Part shown: positions 32,666-45,156 of the stretch, piece after piece
How the letters are laid out: each line of letters starts with the position of its first letter
Numbering within the stretch: the first letter of the stretch is position 1
NCBI GenBank assembly: GCA_963169105.1
Contig: OY720643.1
Span: 25,516,373-25,580,372, forward strand
From: Ceriagrion tenellum
Lineage: Eukaryota > Arthropoda > Insecta > Odonata > Coenagrionidae
Direction of reading: 5' to 3'
DNA: 64,000 nt
Program-made: the position numbers and the translations under genes
Notes under the pieces: model-generated
Databases searched by the model: none
Told to the model about the DNA's origin: nothing
Seen by the model: the letters and a program-made list of their open reading frames with translations, nothing else

Positions 32666-33458
32666 TAAAAACGTCCCGTTCAAGGCGGATGATTTTTTCT
32701 CTGTGGAAATTCGCACATCTAAATACGTTATTATGTCCTTTCTGAAGGTGTATCCTGTTCCTTCGTATGCTATCTTAACACGCTGATTTAATAGCGTTCT
32801 CTAGCGCTTGGGAAGCGCCGTGTGCGATTCAGTTTCTTTCAGTGTTACGACCACGGTGTTGTGACGATTGCGACTGCGATAAATGTTGGTTGCGCCCGCT
32901 AAAGTGGTAAAGGCATATTTGAAAAACAGAATTGCATTGTCGCGGAGGTACTCATTTTTACCGTATGGCAGCAGCGCTATGAAGAAACAGATTTCACTCA
33001 ATGTCACCCATTTTCCTTCACAGCAATGTTGACACGGTATTAAACTACGACCTCTAGTCGTCTTGCCAGCCGAAGGAGCGCTAGAACGGGGTTCACACTG
33101 GGTGGCGGGCTCCAGCGAATAGGTCACAAGACCGCTAGTTGTTAGTCGGCAGTGCTAAATAGTTACACATGTTCAACTTCTGATTTGGCCGGTAAATACT
33201 CATGGATGGAATACATTCGCCGCTGCTTCTTAGACTACGTGCCGATAATTTAACCAGCAGCCAGCGACCAGCCCAGTCTGACTGCTCATGAAAACGTAGC
33301 TGCACTGCCAATATCGCTGACGGTTTCGTCGAATTCATTTAAGCAATGCTCCTGGTGGCTCCACGCGCAGAATTAAGGGGAGGAAACAAATATAATCATA
33401 ATTTCATTTGTTCCGCAGGATTTTTTACAAATCATAGAACACGTCCAAAAAATATATT
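32666..33458. other. Unrecognised, moderately CpG-rich
   Basis: A 108-codon minus-strand frame at 32801-33127 is open but has no motif I recognise. The end near 33400-33458 is probably the 3' UTR of the family D element that follows. Confidence 0.3.
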
Positions 33459-34025
33459 CTAAGGTACAGAGGTTTTAAACTCTGACAGGGAATAGTACCT
33501 CTTCTCTAATAGATATTTACACAGTTCCTTCTTGAATTTAACAACCCCTTCTATTTTCTTTATATGGCTCGGAAGGTTATTATACACTGTTGAGAGCCGA
33601 TATAAAAGGCTGTTTATATGTTGGCCACTATTATTATGAAATATATGCACATCAAAATGTCTTCTTGTTCCATGGTAGTGCACATCACCATTCTTCACAA
33701 AACAGTCCGGGTGAGTTTTCACAAATACAGCACAATACAAAACATAAATACAAGGCAAAGTCAGCAAGCCTTTATCAGAGAAGAATGGCTTACAAGTCAC
33801 TCTAGGCTGTAAGTTGAAAATGGCACGCAGGACAGTTTTTTGCTAAATGAATACTCGTTTAGCATGGGTGGAATCACCCCAAAAAACAATATTGTTACAT
33901 AAGTGAGAATAGAAATAACTAAAGTAGACCATTTTCAATACATTGCGTGATACAGTGTTTCTCAAGGATCTCAAAATGTAGATACCACGGACTAATTTTT
34001 GGAGACATAGTTGATGATAGTTCAT
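33459..34025 (-). pseudogene. Family D non-LTR retrotransposon, RT C-terminal region
   Basis: Two minus-strand frames join across a stop/shift at about 33840. The first (34025 to 33843) reads GIYILRSLRNTVSRNVLKMV, then YFYSHLCNNIVFWG and KRVF. The second (33800 to 33459) reads CKPFFSDKGLLTLPCIYV, then HYHGTRRHFDVH, NNLPSHIKK and KKELCKYLLEKRYYSLSEF. This is the standard layout after the RT palm in a jockey/CR1-like insect element, ending at the natural C-terminus with the FYSLxEF-type close. The reverse transcriptase catalytic region is missing. Confidence 0.8.
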
Positions 34026-35530
34026 GTACTATTGTAGGAGACCTTTTATTGAAGATGCTGAAGACAGTGTAGTATGTGTTGGAAGACAGGGTAAATTCTT
34101 GAAGCGTCGAGTATGATGGAGATAGGACACAGGTATTTCGGGAAACTAGTATATTTAACTAAATATAGCGAAAGCGCCTGGCAACACGTTCTCCTTGTCA
34201 ATGCGGGCCAATGTCCGCTGTGACGATATCGCAAGTGGAGGTATATATACAATAACGCGTCAAATAGTCCTTCACAATTAGACGTCCGGGGTTGACGAAC
34301 ACTTCAGTAAACGTATGGAGAAGTATTCTTCCGCTCGTTATTACACATGGAACTCCATTCAACCACAAGAGTTACTTCTAACAAGCGTACACGAGTGGCG
34401 ATGAATGGACTTTTAGAAGCTAGCGAAATTTTCGGCAACTTGCCGGTTAGCAGTATTGACAAGGTTCACAAAAGTGAACCAGAATGTTTAATTTATAGCC
34501 AATTAATTTTTTTTCATTCCAGATTTAATTTCGTAAGCATTTGGCCACAGAGTAGTTGAAAAATTACCGATCACTCGAGTTTGACGAAATTACCGAAAAA
34601 TAATGCCAAAAAAAGCAATAGCGGTCGCGATTAAGGAAATTCCATTATTTTCAATCGCAAATCGACAGTTCCCCACCACAATTGAAGTGCGCCGGCAAAC
34701 GCGCGGAATCTGCAACGGATAGAAAGCACGTGCGATGTTGAGAAGCGAAGTGAGCAGCGAACAGGAGTAAATGTGAAGTCCCCTCAGCTGAATGCGTTGA
34801 AAGGTCGCTTTCCACTAGCTTCATCGGCTAAGAAGCATGGGTGGTATTATTCAAATTGGATGGACGATGAAAATAAAAGGTGAGATCTATCGTAGTTTTA
34901 TTTTCCGACTCGCGGCGGTCGTAAGCCGACCTTCTCCTACTCAAAAGTTATACGTGTCTCTTTTTCCTCGCCATTGTGGACTCGAAGCGAGGCGCTATGG
35001 TAATTTCCAGGTGCCCAGGTCGTCCGAGAAATGCCCGTGTTTGCGCGCTCCACCTGGCGGTGGACGGGGGAAGTAGGAAGGGCGGGGAAGGCTGCAATTA
35101 GAGGAAGTGGGAAAACAAAAAAAAATTCCAACAATCGAGTTGTTATGAAGATCAGCTGCTCCCGGCGTTTTTGAAATGAACTTCCGAATCGTATTCGAAA
35201 AAGCTCTTTCTTCCTCTTTCTTTTTTTATAATTCATCAATTTACGACTCACATCCCTTCTTCGTTCGTGCACTACTTTAAACTACTGGAATCATTTTTTT
35301 GTCGTCCTCTGACTTAGTCAGTCTTAAATATGGCGTACTAATACATACCCATTACGCTGTTACTTTTCGGTACAAGGACAGACAAATAATTTAGTCACTT
35401 TAGTAGACCAGTTAAGCTCACTCTGCTATAATAATTTCCTCGATACTATCCACTAATTCTGAAGATTCCGGCGATATTCTGCGGAACCGAAACATAACTA
35501 ATAAAACAGTATCTTTGTTGACTTAGTGCT
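34026..35530. other. Unrecognised; CpG-rich part at 34640-35080
   Basis: No gene recognised. Opposite-strand frames at 34837-35076 and 34937-35272 overlap in the CpG-rich part and lack motifs. Confidence 0.3.
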
Positions 35531-35608
35531 ATGTTTCAATAGAGATATTTAATGATACATTTTGCGGTTAAGTAAAAGTTATCATTAAATATGTCTATCG
35601 AAACATAA
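35531..35608. repeat. Small inverted repeat (arms about 28 bp)
   Basis: Arms TATGTTTCAATAGAGATATT / AATATGTCTATCGAAACATA flank a short spacer. It could be a mini-foldback. No second copy was seen. Confidence 0.5.
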
Positions 35609-35814
35609 CTGACAAATCACACAACAAGTAAATTCCAAAGGTACATATTTCTTGATAATACATTTGTACTTGTGAAATTTGCTTGTGGTTTGCCAGTAAT
35701 TTCTTGATACTGCCCAATCATTGTGTCACACATTTGCCTTAGTTACACTCATGCACAGTTTCAATCGTCCCCTACTGTCCTATTTTCACAAGTATTCTAA
35801 CTGTAACAGATAGG

Positions 35815-36110
35815 TTTTTAGAAAGTCGGAGAATCTCCTGTCGGTTTTCTTTACTTTCAGGGGCCTATCTCCCTCTAGTATCTCCTTTTCCGCCTCTGCA
35901 TCCTCCCATATTCATCCCATCAATAAAACCAATTCATCCTTCCACGCTTGGCCAACATCCTTCCCTCTGTCACACTCTTTAGCAACTCATCTACCCTTAC
36001 TACTTCACTTATACACCTACTCCGCCCACTCCTGATTTGGTCAAGCCATCCCAACAATCAACTACCAAGAATATGAAAGTCATTCAAAGAGAAATAAATC
36101 CTGTTCTTTA
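35815..36110 (-). mobile_element. Family B non-LTR 3' tail fragment
   Basis: gaaagtcggagaatctcctg ... actttcaggggcctatctcc ... ccgcctctgcat matches the tails at 985, 40465 and 45990 in the same orientation. The coding equivalent (the GRGRxxIGFxDGMK block) is visible only in fragments because of indels. Confidence 0.65.
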
Positions 36111-36634
36111 AACTCCTAATATTCCTCCTCTAAATGCTAACAATCTTCTATAATCACACGTGACTTTCACAGTCTACAGCTTCCAAACACTCCATCACTC
36201 CTGCATCATTAATTCCTTCGCTTTTCGATTCCCATTCATTCTCTCGGCACCTAAATAACTTGTACTTGCAAGTGCGGCAAACTCCTTACTCCTTAAGTAA
36301 TGTGGGATAAATGTCCACCAGTAGACAATTTATCCCACGTTATTATTTCATCACTCACTCTTTAGTTACTAGATGCCTTCTGCTTTTAGAGCCAGCACTT
36401 CTTAGATACCACGTAAATGCTACAAAATACACGATGCTTTTCAGATTATGCCACGTTTATGAGCAGCATACTGCTGTGCTTATCAGTAACGGATCTGAAA
36501 TGTCATTTTTAGATTACGATGTCAGCACTCTGAAGAATAATCTGTCAAATGAACTAAGGAAGAAAGTTCCCCCTTCCTCATGTAGTGCCTTCAAGATACA
36601 AATGTTCGGTGGATAATAATTTCGTTAACGGTAA
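36111..36634. other. Frame of unknown nature at 36311-36616
   Basis: A 101-codon plus-strand frame ends 20 bp before the family E frame. It has no recognised motif but could be decayed upstream sequence of the same retrotransposon. Confidence 0.25.
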
Positions 36635-36823
36635 GTGATCAAAGCCATAGTTTTCAACCCTCTGAGTGTACGACACATCCTGACGGAGTGCGATAAATAC
36701 CGGTCTTCTCGAGATAAGCACAAGGTCAACGGTACCTTAAGACATATCCTAGGTGACTCTCCCGATTGCCTCACCCGAATAACTGTGTTTTTAAAAGAAA
36801 TAAATGTTTTTAATAAATTATAA
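36635..36823 (+). pseudogene. Family E non-LTR retrotransposon, C-terminal end
   Basis: The frame reads LSVRHILTECDKYRSSRDKH, then TLRHILGD, RITVFLKEINVFNKL and a natural TAA at 36821. The HILxECxKY block followed by LxxILGD and FLKEINxxxKL is the familiar C-terminus after the RNase H region of jockey/I-like insect elements. No RT or RNase H catalytic block precedes it, so only the tail survives. Confidence 0.75.
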
Positions 36824-37539
36824 ATTTTTTACTTGTTTTTATTTAGCTTCAATTATACAAACCTGGTATTATCTATGGACGACAGCGGTGCGAAATGACC
36901 GCAGTAGTCGACGCACCCTTAATCAATAATTCTACTACTACTACCATAGTTTTCAATGTGTTATACGCCCATATTATACCGGACCAAACAAGGGTTTCCG
37001 GTATTTTTAAACCGGTGAAATAAAAATTTAGTATGAAGAAAAATGAAAACTTATTTGCTAATGATGCTGATAATTGGTGATTGTTTTCAGTAAATAAGAA
37101 ATTTTCAGAATCAAAATTTTCAGTCAGCCACCTTTTAAAACCTTGCGTCACAAAAGCTATTAAGAAAAGTCCCGATCGGTGGGTACCAGCATTACGTATT
37201 GCCTCAATAAGAGGACTTCCGCGCTTATTACATGCGATTGGATGTAAGACGACCTTGTTAGCGTGCGACCAAGTTCAAATACCACGGTAGTTTCGCCAAA
37301 TTTCCGTCAGGGCAGTGCAAGGCATGGCCTGGTGGGAGGGACTGGGTAACTTGAGGCTATGAACTTGTATAGGGTTGAGCGGAGATGCGACGCGTATGCT
37401 TCCCAATATACTGCAATTACACTGATACATCAAAACCTAATGACTAGTCTCCGACCATTTCGAATATCGTTATGGCCTATGGCTGACCAGGTGCGGTAAC
37501 ATGACTCACGTTGATTTACCGTTTCCAGCTCGGACATGG
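36824..37539. other. Unrecognised sequence
   Basis: No recognised gene. Part of it may be 3' UTR of family E, since a typical non-LTR 3' end lies at 37540-37870 in the same orientation. Confidence 0.3.
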
Positions 37540-37870
37540 GTAATTGCCAATTTTTTTTAACTGTTCTTCTACTCTTCCTCTCTTAAATAACCCAGATCCA
37601 AAGTTCTTAATAAGAAATCATTTCGTTCTTAACAACAAGAGCGTCAAAAAAAAACAAACGTTTGTACTTTTGCTATTTAAATTAATGATTTTATTGCGTC
37701 TTTGAGTAATTCATATGATTTTATTATATTTTAGGTTTTTAGCAATTTTTAAATGTTTTTGACATATCAAAGCTGTAATATATTTGTTAATTAATAACAG
37801 CACCTGCTGACAAGCCATAGGCTTAGCAGGACTATACTTGTAATTATATTGAGACTAATTAAAAAAAAAT
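37540..37870 (+). mobile_element. Non-LTR retrotransposon 3' UTR with terminal hairpin and A-rich tail
   Basis: AT-rich UTR leading to AATAACAGCACCTGCTGACA, then a hairpin at 37803-37830 (CCTGCT...AAGCC ATA GGCTT...AGCAGG) and a tail of A residues near 37860-37880. Such a hairpin before an A tail is usual in insect jockey/CR1-like elements. It may belong to the family E tail upstream. Confidence 0.5.
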
Positions 37871-39866
37871 AAAAAAAAAGAATGTTCTTAATAAAGATAT
37901 CCTTTACCCTACTTTCAATGGAGTGTATTATAGACCTGTCCTCTTTAACTGTCAGCATAAAAGTATTCACAGTGTAGTCCGGAATAGATGATAACTACAC
38001 GTCGCAATAGTTGCTATCTACCCAGTAACATATCTGCAAAGAAGAACAGCTAGAAATAATTAAGGCACCTGCAATAGCATATTAGGTTCCTTACAGGAAT
38101 TGAAGACGACGTTATTGACCATCGATCGCACTTTTTAGATCTATTTCTGAAGAACTCGCCACATAAAACCGGAAATAGTATAAACATACCGCTGAGTCAT
38201 TAAAATAAAAAGCCTCATTTCATAACTCCCAGCTAGATGAAACGAAAATATTGTAATAGCCAAAAGGAAGAAACACGTTTTTCTACATTGAGTTGCGGGA
38301 AATGGATGAGCAGCTACAACACATCAATACAGAAAAAACTTACGATCTTTATGAAACGCTCATTGCAATAAAAGGTGGAGGAATAATTATTCGTTAAATT
38401 AAAACAATTGGCATTCAAACTAGCAGGGCCATTAGAATGGGGATGCATTTCATTTTACTGTTCCTTTTCCTTAAAGCACGTCAAATATGAACATGATTTT
38501 TTTTCTTATTTTTGGTCAAAACAATACTGGAAAGTTTATTTGTCCATTTGAATCGTGATGCAGACTATACACTGCAGTCGATAAATTTAGGGCATTATTT
38601 CTTTCCCTATGATATGGAGGTCATGCAAGGGCAGGCTCCCTCATAGTCTCATTCCGTGAGGGTCGAATGGTATTAAGTGAAGCAAGACATACAGTTATGA
38701 TTCTTGAATTATACGTTACTCTGGCCCATCCGTTGAAATGAGACTCATTCTTAGGCATGTATTTCTCTGACTGATGCATCGATTATCGTTTTAGTCAACA
38801 AACTGAAGTTCCAGTTTGTAGACAAAAACTTCAATTTTTTAACTTAACTTCAATATGCATAAAATTAAATAAAAATAAAAATTTTGTTGCAAATTTTCTT
38901 TCATGGTGTAAGGTCATATGATATAATATGGAAAAATTATCATATTTGTTACCTGGTGATGCCATAAACGCGCGGCTGTAGCCTTCTCAACCGCTCCAAC
39001 TGCAAAAGCGTAAAATTAAGCCAATTAGAGACTATTCACTCTTTCTGGTAAACAACAAAGATTTAATTGATTAGAAACCTGCCTACAGAGACCTTAATTG
39101 ACCATTTATGAATCAAGCATAAAAAATGAATTTGCCGTTTTTATTTGCAGTGACAATTGACGAAATGAAAACGTGAGTTACTGATAAGCCACGCCAGGTA
39201 GTGAATAAAATATAATCTTTGGTTCCATTTTCCAAGTATCCAATTCCGAGTTCCAATTTAAATCGTCGATAAAACATTATTTTTTCAATTTAACAAATTC
39301 TGGGAATAGTAGTTGGTGAAAGATCCAATGATTCTCATGGGTTTTCCAAAGTCCGGTAATACATGCACGACGTGTATATTAACTACGGTTAGGTGAATGG
39401 AAAAGCCGCTAATTGTATAGTCAAAACGAGTGCTAGGCTACTCCGTATTACCATCAGAAGAGCTTGAGTAAATTACCAATAGAGAGAACAGTTCATTATT
39501 CACAGTTGACCGCTTTAGGTGATTAGACATCCAATAAACATTAGTGCGGACGGTAACTATTTATTACTGGGGCCGCACACGGTCGTAAGCTCTCAAATGT
39601 ACAAATATTTTGGGCGAAGAGTATATACGCGGGCTGTACAAGCACACATTAATCCGACAAATAACGTCCATTTAGCTGCATTCTCCCTTTTAGATAATTC
39701 CACCAAATGCTGATTAATGAGTTCACGTTGTGTTCCGTGTTAAGTAAACACCAGCCGTGCTAGCGATCTTCATGACATTCCAAACAGAATATCAGCCCCC
39801 GAGATGAAGTATTTGGAGATAACGCATTTATGTGACAATAAATACCGAGCATATAAAACAGCGTTT
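37871..39866. other. Unrecognised AT-rich sequence
   Basis: No recognised gene, RNA or repeat in these 2 kb. Confidence 0.3.
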
Positions 39867-40030
39867 AAGATTCAGGCCACATTACAGACTTTTTGCAAAA
39901 ACTTTTGTCAGCATATGTTTAATATGAATATGCTACTTCCAGTTACCCCGTTTATTATGCTACTTCCAGTTACAGATAACATCTAAGATTTAGGTCACAT
40001 TATTGCTCTTATTGCAAAAAATATCGAAAA
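39867..40030 (+). repeat. Diverged tandem duplication (about 120 bp period) with an inner 26-bp repeat
   Basis: taagattcaggccacattac at 39867 recurs as taagatttaggtcacattat at 39987, both followed by a TTGCAAAAA block. Inside, TATGCTACTTCCAGTTAC occurs twice, 26 bp apart (about 39928 and 39954). Confidence 0.6.
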
Positions 40031-40444
40031 AATAGCTATGTTGAACATGTTTCCTTTGGTTATCGGCTGAAGAATAGCGCAGGCGATAATTTATGAGCAA
40101 TTGTTCGGAAAATTTATATCCGTATGCGATCAAGTTGCTCTATTTCACCATATTGACGACAGAAAAAAAAACAGTCCATAAGAACCTTGAAATATTTGTA
40201 GGAAATGTAGGATGGATTGAGTTTGGCGGCGAGAAAGACGAAATCAAAATGTTAACTGCGTCGACATTTGTTATACACATTTATACCTTGCTATACTGTC
40301 ACAGCGTGTCTTGTCCCGCAGTTTTACTCATCTCTGTTAAATATATAAGCTTCTCAAAAGGGAGGCGTTCTTTCTTCTTGAAACTCGACAGCACAAGACC
40401 GCAATTCGTTCAACACCTGACCCTCAGAAGATATTGTAGATTTA
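40031..40444. other. Open frame of unknown meaning
   Basis: A 123-codon plus-strand frame at 40093-40464 runs into the family B tail, so its end is not gene-like. No motif recognised. Confidence 0.25.
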
Positions 40445-40950
40445 TTAAAGTATTCTACCAGTAAAAGGCCGGTTTTGGTGAAAGCAAGAGAATCTCCTCC
40501 CAGTTTTATACACTTTCAGGTTCCTCTCTACCTCTAGTATATACTTTGTCGCCTCTGCATACGATCTACCCTTCTTCATCTCACCAATAAAACCAATTTT
40601 CTCTCTTCCCCTTCCCCGCTGGCCAAACATCCTTCCCTCCATCACAGACTTGAGCAACCCATCCTCCTTATTACTTCCTCCATCCTCCTACCCTGCCTAT
40701 GCCGGACTTCATTCAGAAGTTTCCTTTCCTCGCCCGCCATGCACTTCATCATCCGTCTTCCTTTCTATCCACTTCAACTTCTCCGCATCTCAAACGTTTG
40801 CAGCCTATTCACGTCCTTTATTTTAGTTCATGAGTCCAAGTTTCTGCCCCATACATTGCTAATCTCCAGATAATCTCTTCACCAGCCTCTTCTCCACATC
40901 CTTAACCAGGGTCCCCGTCATCAGTTCCCTTCCATTACTAAACGCTGAGC
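40445..40950 (-). pseudogene. Family B non-LTR retrotransposon, C-terminus and 3' tail
   Basis: The minus strand from 40950 reads a diverged FSNGRELMTGTL ... KRLVK block, then the CETW-like and hydrophilic region. It ends with the frame at 40445-40657: MEGRMFGQRGRGREKIGFIG, EMKKGRSYAEATKYILEVER. This is the most complete family B C-terminus here, though frameshifts separate the blocks. The AAAGTGTATAAAACTGGGAGG tail matches the copies at 0.2, 1.0, 35.8 and 46.0 kb. Confidence 0.75.
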
Positions 40951-41961
40951 TTTGAGAAATTTGGGTTCAATATAAGATAAAGACCAAAGCAAAATACTGA
41001 GCCAAGGAATGATGCTGTTTTGAATTGTTAATGCCGCATTTTAAATAGTAAGCACCTGTTTGGGGCTCACACGGGTAAGAGTGAATGAAACAATGAGATT
41101 ACATCAAACGAGATAATCAAAGAAGTTAAGGGTGACGAAGACGGTGGTAGAGGGATGAATACCAGGTTGATAGGTTATTTGTGGAGGCCACCGGCAAATG
41201 AGATCATTGCTGACTTTTAAGATACGAGTATAATTTTGAAATGGGAGCGGATTTGAAGAATGATGGAGAGAAAGCCGGCGACCAGAGGTAATTTCGTCGA
41301 AAGTCCCGGACCAAACCCAAAAATTGTGCATACTTCCTTGAAAACTAACTTACGCCTGGGAAACGGAATACTTTTGAGCATAAATACCATTGCAAATATT
41401 CAAGAATATTTCATTCCAGTAGGCATTCTCTGTGAGTGTCTCGCTGGGTAAACGGCTCTATGAATACCGATGTTTGAGAAGGATGGCCTAGTCAGATCTC
41501 GGAACGTCGACAAACATGGATCTTTCAATGCGATGTGAGGACCGAAAAGAGCTGGATCTTACTCGCCGTGGGCTCTTACTTCACATTTAATTCTTGATGA
41601 AGATGCTTTTGCAACCGATAATTACGTCATTACGTTAATTACGATATTAATTAAGCATCCATATGGACTGCATAACAAATAAAAAGGCAATATAGAATAT
41701 TTCGGATGAATTAAAGGATTCAGTTTCCTTAATTTCATCAGTCGTCATCATTCTGAATATAACTTCCATGGACCTTTAAAGCATATATCTTGAGCAATGC
41801 TTACAGAGGTATAAGGCGTTTTATAATACAAAGAAATACAAGCTTCGAGGAGCGTTGACAGGAGGCACCTTGAAACGAGAGCTCCTTTAACGTCACATCA
41901 TGAAAGTATCTTAAAGTTCTCTCCGCATGATACTTTAGCAAACATAGCTCAAGCGATAAAC
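40951..41961. other. Unrecognised sequence
   Basis: Short overlapping frames (41104-41331 and 41260-41451) without motifs. No repeat recognised up to the PLE target site. Confidence 0.3.
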
Positions 41962-42105
41962 ATTCCAATAAATTTCTTTGAAGGCTTCCGCGACTCTTAT
42001 AATTGTTTATATTGCTCTTTTCAGGTATTTCCGTCGCGTGTTTGGTTTTTTTGACAACAGTTTCTCCCCTCTTCCTGGGGGCGTCTTCAGGTCCGTTGGA
42101 CATTC

Positions 42106-42339
42106 TCCGCAGTTGCAGAGCATGCGTGGTTCGAGCCAGGACATCAGATTGCCTTTGACCAAGTGAGAGTACTCTCAAGGGAAAATCGTTATTTTCCCAG
42201 GCTGATCAGAGAAGCGGTAGAGCTGGTTAAATATCCATCAAATTTCAATCGGGAGGATGGATACCCACTTGCCTCAACCTCGGAGAGAGTGGTGAAACCA
42301 CAGCGAGGAGCGGGCAATGGAAACACCCTATGGTCCTAG
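42106..42339 (+). pseudogene. PLE GIY-YIG domain, C-terminal half
   Basis: The frame begins right at the end of the left inverted arm and stays open to TAG at 42337-42339. It reads SAVAEHAWFEPGHQIAFDQV, then LIREAVELVKYPSNFNREDG and YPLAST. The AEHA...H, LIREAxEIxKxPxNFNREDGYxL order matches the second half of the PLE endonuclease domain, equivalent to ALAEHSLSEDH...LNRDSGYLLS in the 5.6-kb element. The GIY and YIG strands are missing through 5' truncation, so it is non-functional. Confidence 0.85.
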
Positions 42340-42406
42340 ATGTACTAGCAACGAAATACATAACAACGGGAAATAAATAATAACAATTACAAAATGTCCA
42401 ACGGAC

Positions 42407-42437
42407 CTGAAGACGCCCCCAGGAAGAGGGGAGAAAC
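42407..42437 (+). ncRNA. Hammerhead-like motif (right arm)
   Basis: CTGAAGA, then CGCCCCC / GGGG stem strands, then GAAAC. A mirror copy lies in the left arm on the minus strand (42060-42090). Stem pairing is CCCC/GGGG, with one to two extra bases relative to the canonical hammerhead core. Confidence 0.45.
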
Positions 42438-42506
42438 TGTTGTCAAAAAAAACCAAACACGCGACGGAAATACCTGAAAAGAGCAATATAAACAATTCCA
42501 ATAAAT

Positions 42507-44000
42507 ATTCCAGATCTTTCGGGATTCGAGCCCCGAGCTGAAAATGAGATTCAAAGATCCAAGAACCCTCACCAGTAAGATATCTCGAGAATAATCGCAT
42601 AAAGTGACGGCATCGGAAAAGCATTTGGAATTTTGACGGCTTAAGGTAGGCCATGCAAACAATTTTAGGGGAGAACAATAGACGAAATAAATAAATGATG
42701 ACTAACATGATTTAGTCTCTTTTGCTGCTGACATAACTTTTCAGTCTGTGTCACATAGCGTGTGCATTTGAAATGTGATATAACATGGCTTACTCTCAAT
42801 GTGAAACTGGCAATGTGATAAAATATTATGAAATAAAATCATCTGCCCACTTTAAAAGAGCTATTCGTATACTCGGGCTTCATTTTATGATGATGTAAGC
42901 TTTTATTTCCTCAAATTCTTGTAGTTGCAGCGCGAATTATATTTACTGTGAGCCATGACCAAGTGCAAGCAGTAAGAAGACGATGTAATTTAAAAAAAGC
43001 TGGTCCTTTAAGTAATATTATTCTGCAATTGACTTACATCTGTTATTACGTAAAATTAAATTTTTCGCCGACCAGATGAAAAAGGGGAATTTACCTGCTT
43101 CGTAATAAAATTCAACACTCAGATTAAAACGCAGGCACGTGAGAAACATGAACACCGATGAAGTCGGCTATTCGAAAAGATATCATTAAAAATTCGTGTC
43201 ATATGGTTGCTCTCCTCAATTCTCCGCTATGTTAATGATAACTAAGTAATGAGTTTTAATCCACAAATGCCCATGGTAAAATAATTACCGGAGAGTTGCG
43301 TAGCAACGATAAATTTACGACATTTTTCACCAAAAGTGAGCATTTTAAAGTGAAATTGGAAAAATAAACCAGAAAACGTGCATTGGAGAGCACAGAAAAT
43401 AATTAACGAGGCAGAATGCATGCTCAATTTTTGACTGATAGGAATGAAAAACCGAAAACTTATTTTTGAAAAAGCTAAAGTGAAAAGGGAATTTTTGTGA
43501 ATATTTCGAGACATCTGCGGAGCGAAATTCAATTATTCCTGTCCAATCCTACGGGAAAATTAAAGATAGATATCATGATGTGTGACGAGAGGAAACCTTC
43601 AGCATTTTTCCACAGCAAACGGAATATGTTAAGAGCTGAAGAACATTACTTGGTTACCTATTTTTGTACCTCGTAGGACGCCCACGGAGGGATCGCACGC
43701 AATATTTAACGGAGTGCCGAATTAAATAGAAATGTATTTTTATGGCATAGCGTTAAGTATGTACAGTTCTGAACATTTAATATTTTATCCAAACTTGCCC
43801 ATTTTCTATCGCTAAACGATATTCGATAGTTGCGATTGGCAAAGAATTTTAACGGGACTGCCATTTTATAAGAAAATCGCAATTCAACCTGAGATAATCG
43901 CAGTATCATAGGGATTTTTTCAGCAAAAAAGTGCTTAAGTCGAATCCAGGCCATTTTTATTACCGCAGCCACGAAGCTCTGCTCGTCTTTATGTCAATAT
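42507..44000. other. Unrecognised sequence
   Basis: No recognised gene. The minus-strand frames at 43242-43532 and 43706-43972 are hydrophobic or basic without motifs. Confidence 0.3.
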
Positions 44001-44098
44001 AGTTAGTATTGACCATGGTTTCGATAAGTTAAGCCATTATCAAGTCAGAAAATAACATAGCTGGTCAAAATTGTGGTTAGTGTTGATAAACCAGAACT
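44001..44098 (-). repeat. PLE-type terminal repeat, copy 1
   Basis: Minus strand: CTTGATAATGGCTTAACTTA then TCGAAACCATGGTC, the same kind of motif as in the 57.6-kb foldback (GATAATGACAGATATTGTC then GAAACCATGG). The unit is repeated in direct orientation at 45162-45258. Two direct copies 1.16 kb apart could be the terminal repeats of one PLE or two solo ends. Confidence 0.6.
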
Positions 44099-45156
44099 CA
44101 GGAAAATAATAACTTTCAGAATTCATTGCAAATAACCTCAACAAAATTTTGGTCAATCCCTTCCTATATCCTACCCTCCCTATATCCTTGAAACAAAGCT
44201 CATCAATTAAATCCTTTGAAACCAAATCATACGAATATCTTCTGCAACAAAAGAACAATTACAGCTGGGTACTTGGTTATCACACCTAAATATTAGTCAC
44301 TGTTGTAAAACAATTATGAAAAAATGTACACTAAAGCCAATCAAAATTATGTGTGTAATCAATAAATGAACAATATGTATATTGTATGGCATTGACGAAT
44401 ACTGACTAGTAATTTTGTACTTAATTTACCTAACAACTTTTGTTAAAACCGAGTACAGGTTTTTCAATAAATGTACTTGGCCTCCCAGGGCATACCCTAG
44501 ATCATTAAACTTGTATCTATCTAAGTTATACAAGAAATTGGTTGAATAGGTAACTACTTAAACTGAACTTTGACATGGCTTTCGGAAAAACTCACACGTC
44601 AAACATCAAATATCAGCTGGAGAAATAAAATGATGCACTCTCAGCTAGTAAAAGCGAATCCCTAATCATAATAAAATAAAAGAATTATAAACCCAAGTAT
44701 CTGCGCTTAAAAGACAAACAAACTAAAATACAGAATTAATCGAACAATAGACCACAAGTATACTTGTTGATGTTCCGTCAGAATTAGTTCACTGAATAAA
44801 CCGTTTTGTCACTTCTTTATATCCGCACAGGTCATAAATTCAAATTGAAATTTTTTCCAATTCTCACTTCAATTCTTTTGAAAATTCAAAATATTTCCGC
44901 TTGAAAAGCGGTGAATTTATGGGAGCAAACAATGGATATCCCCTCAGAAAACCAAAGTCAATTCTACGTTTTCATTGCTCAGGTTGATTTAATCATTGAC
45001 TTGTGCCCTTGTAAAAATGTAAGGGAACATTTTCCTCTAGACCAAATTATGCTCGGCTACATACGGAAAAATTATCCCTTCCAACTTTAAATGGCAAACA
45101 ACGTGCAGCAACTATCAAGTCACATAATATAAAATCTTGCATTTTACTTTCCAAAT
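44099..45156. other. Sequence between the two PLE-type repeats
   Basis: No PLE coding motif was recognised. If the flanking repeats belong to one insertion, this is its internal part, with coding sequence decayed beyond recognition. Confidence 0.25.

Larger units (their letters stand above)
41962..42506 (+). mobile_element. Penelope-like element with 104-bp inverted 3' ends and 12-bp TSD
   Basis: Perfect TSD ATTCCAATAAAT at 41962-41973 and 42495-42506. Order: TSD, 27-bp tail (41974-42000, containing GAAGGCTTCCGCG), inverted 3' end (42001-42104), coding remnant, 3' end (42393-42497), TSD. The arms differ only by one T in a T run (7 versus 8), so formation was recent or the arms have been homogenised. 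Each arm carries CTGAAGA ... GAAAC. Confidence 0.9.

Noticed and set aside
41974..42000. Tail as part of the host target site
   Set aside because: The same core occurs at the same position in other insertions at different target sites, so it belongs to the element.
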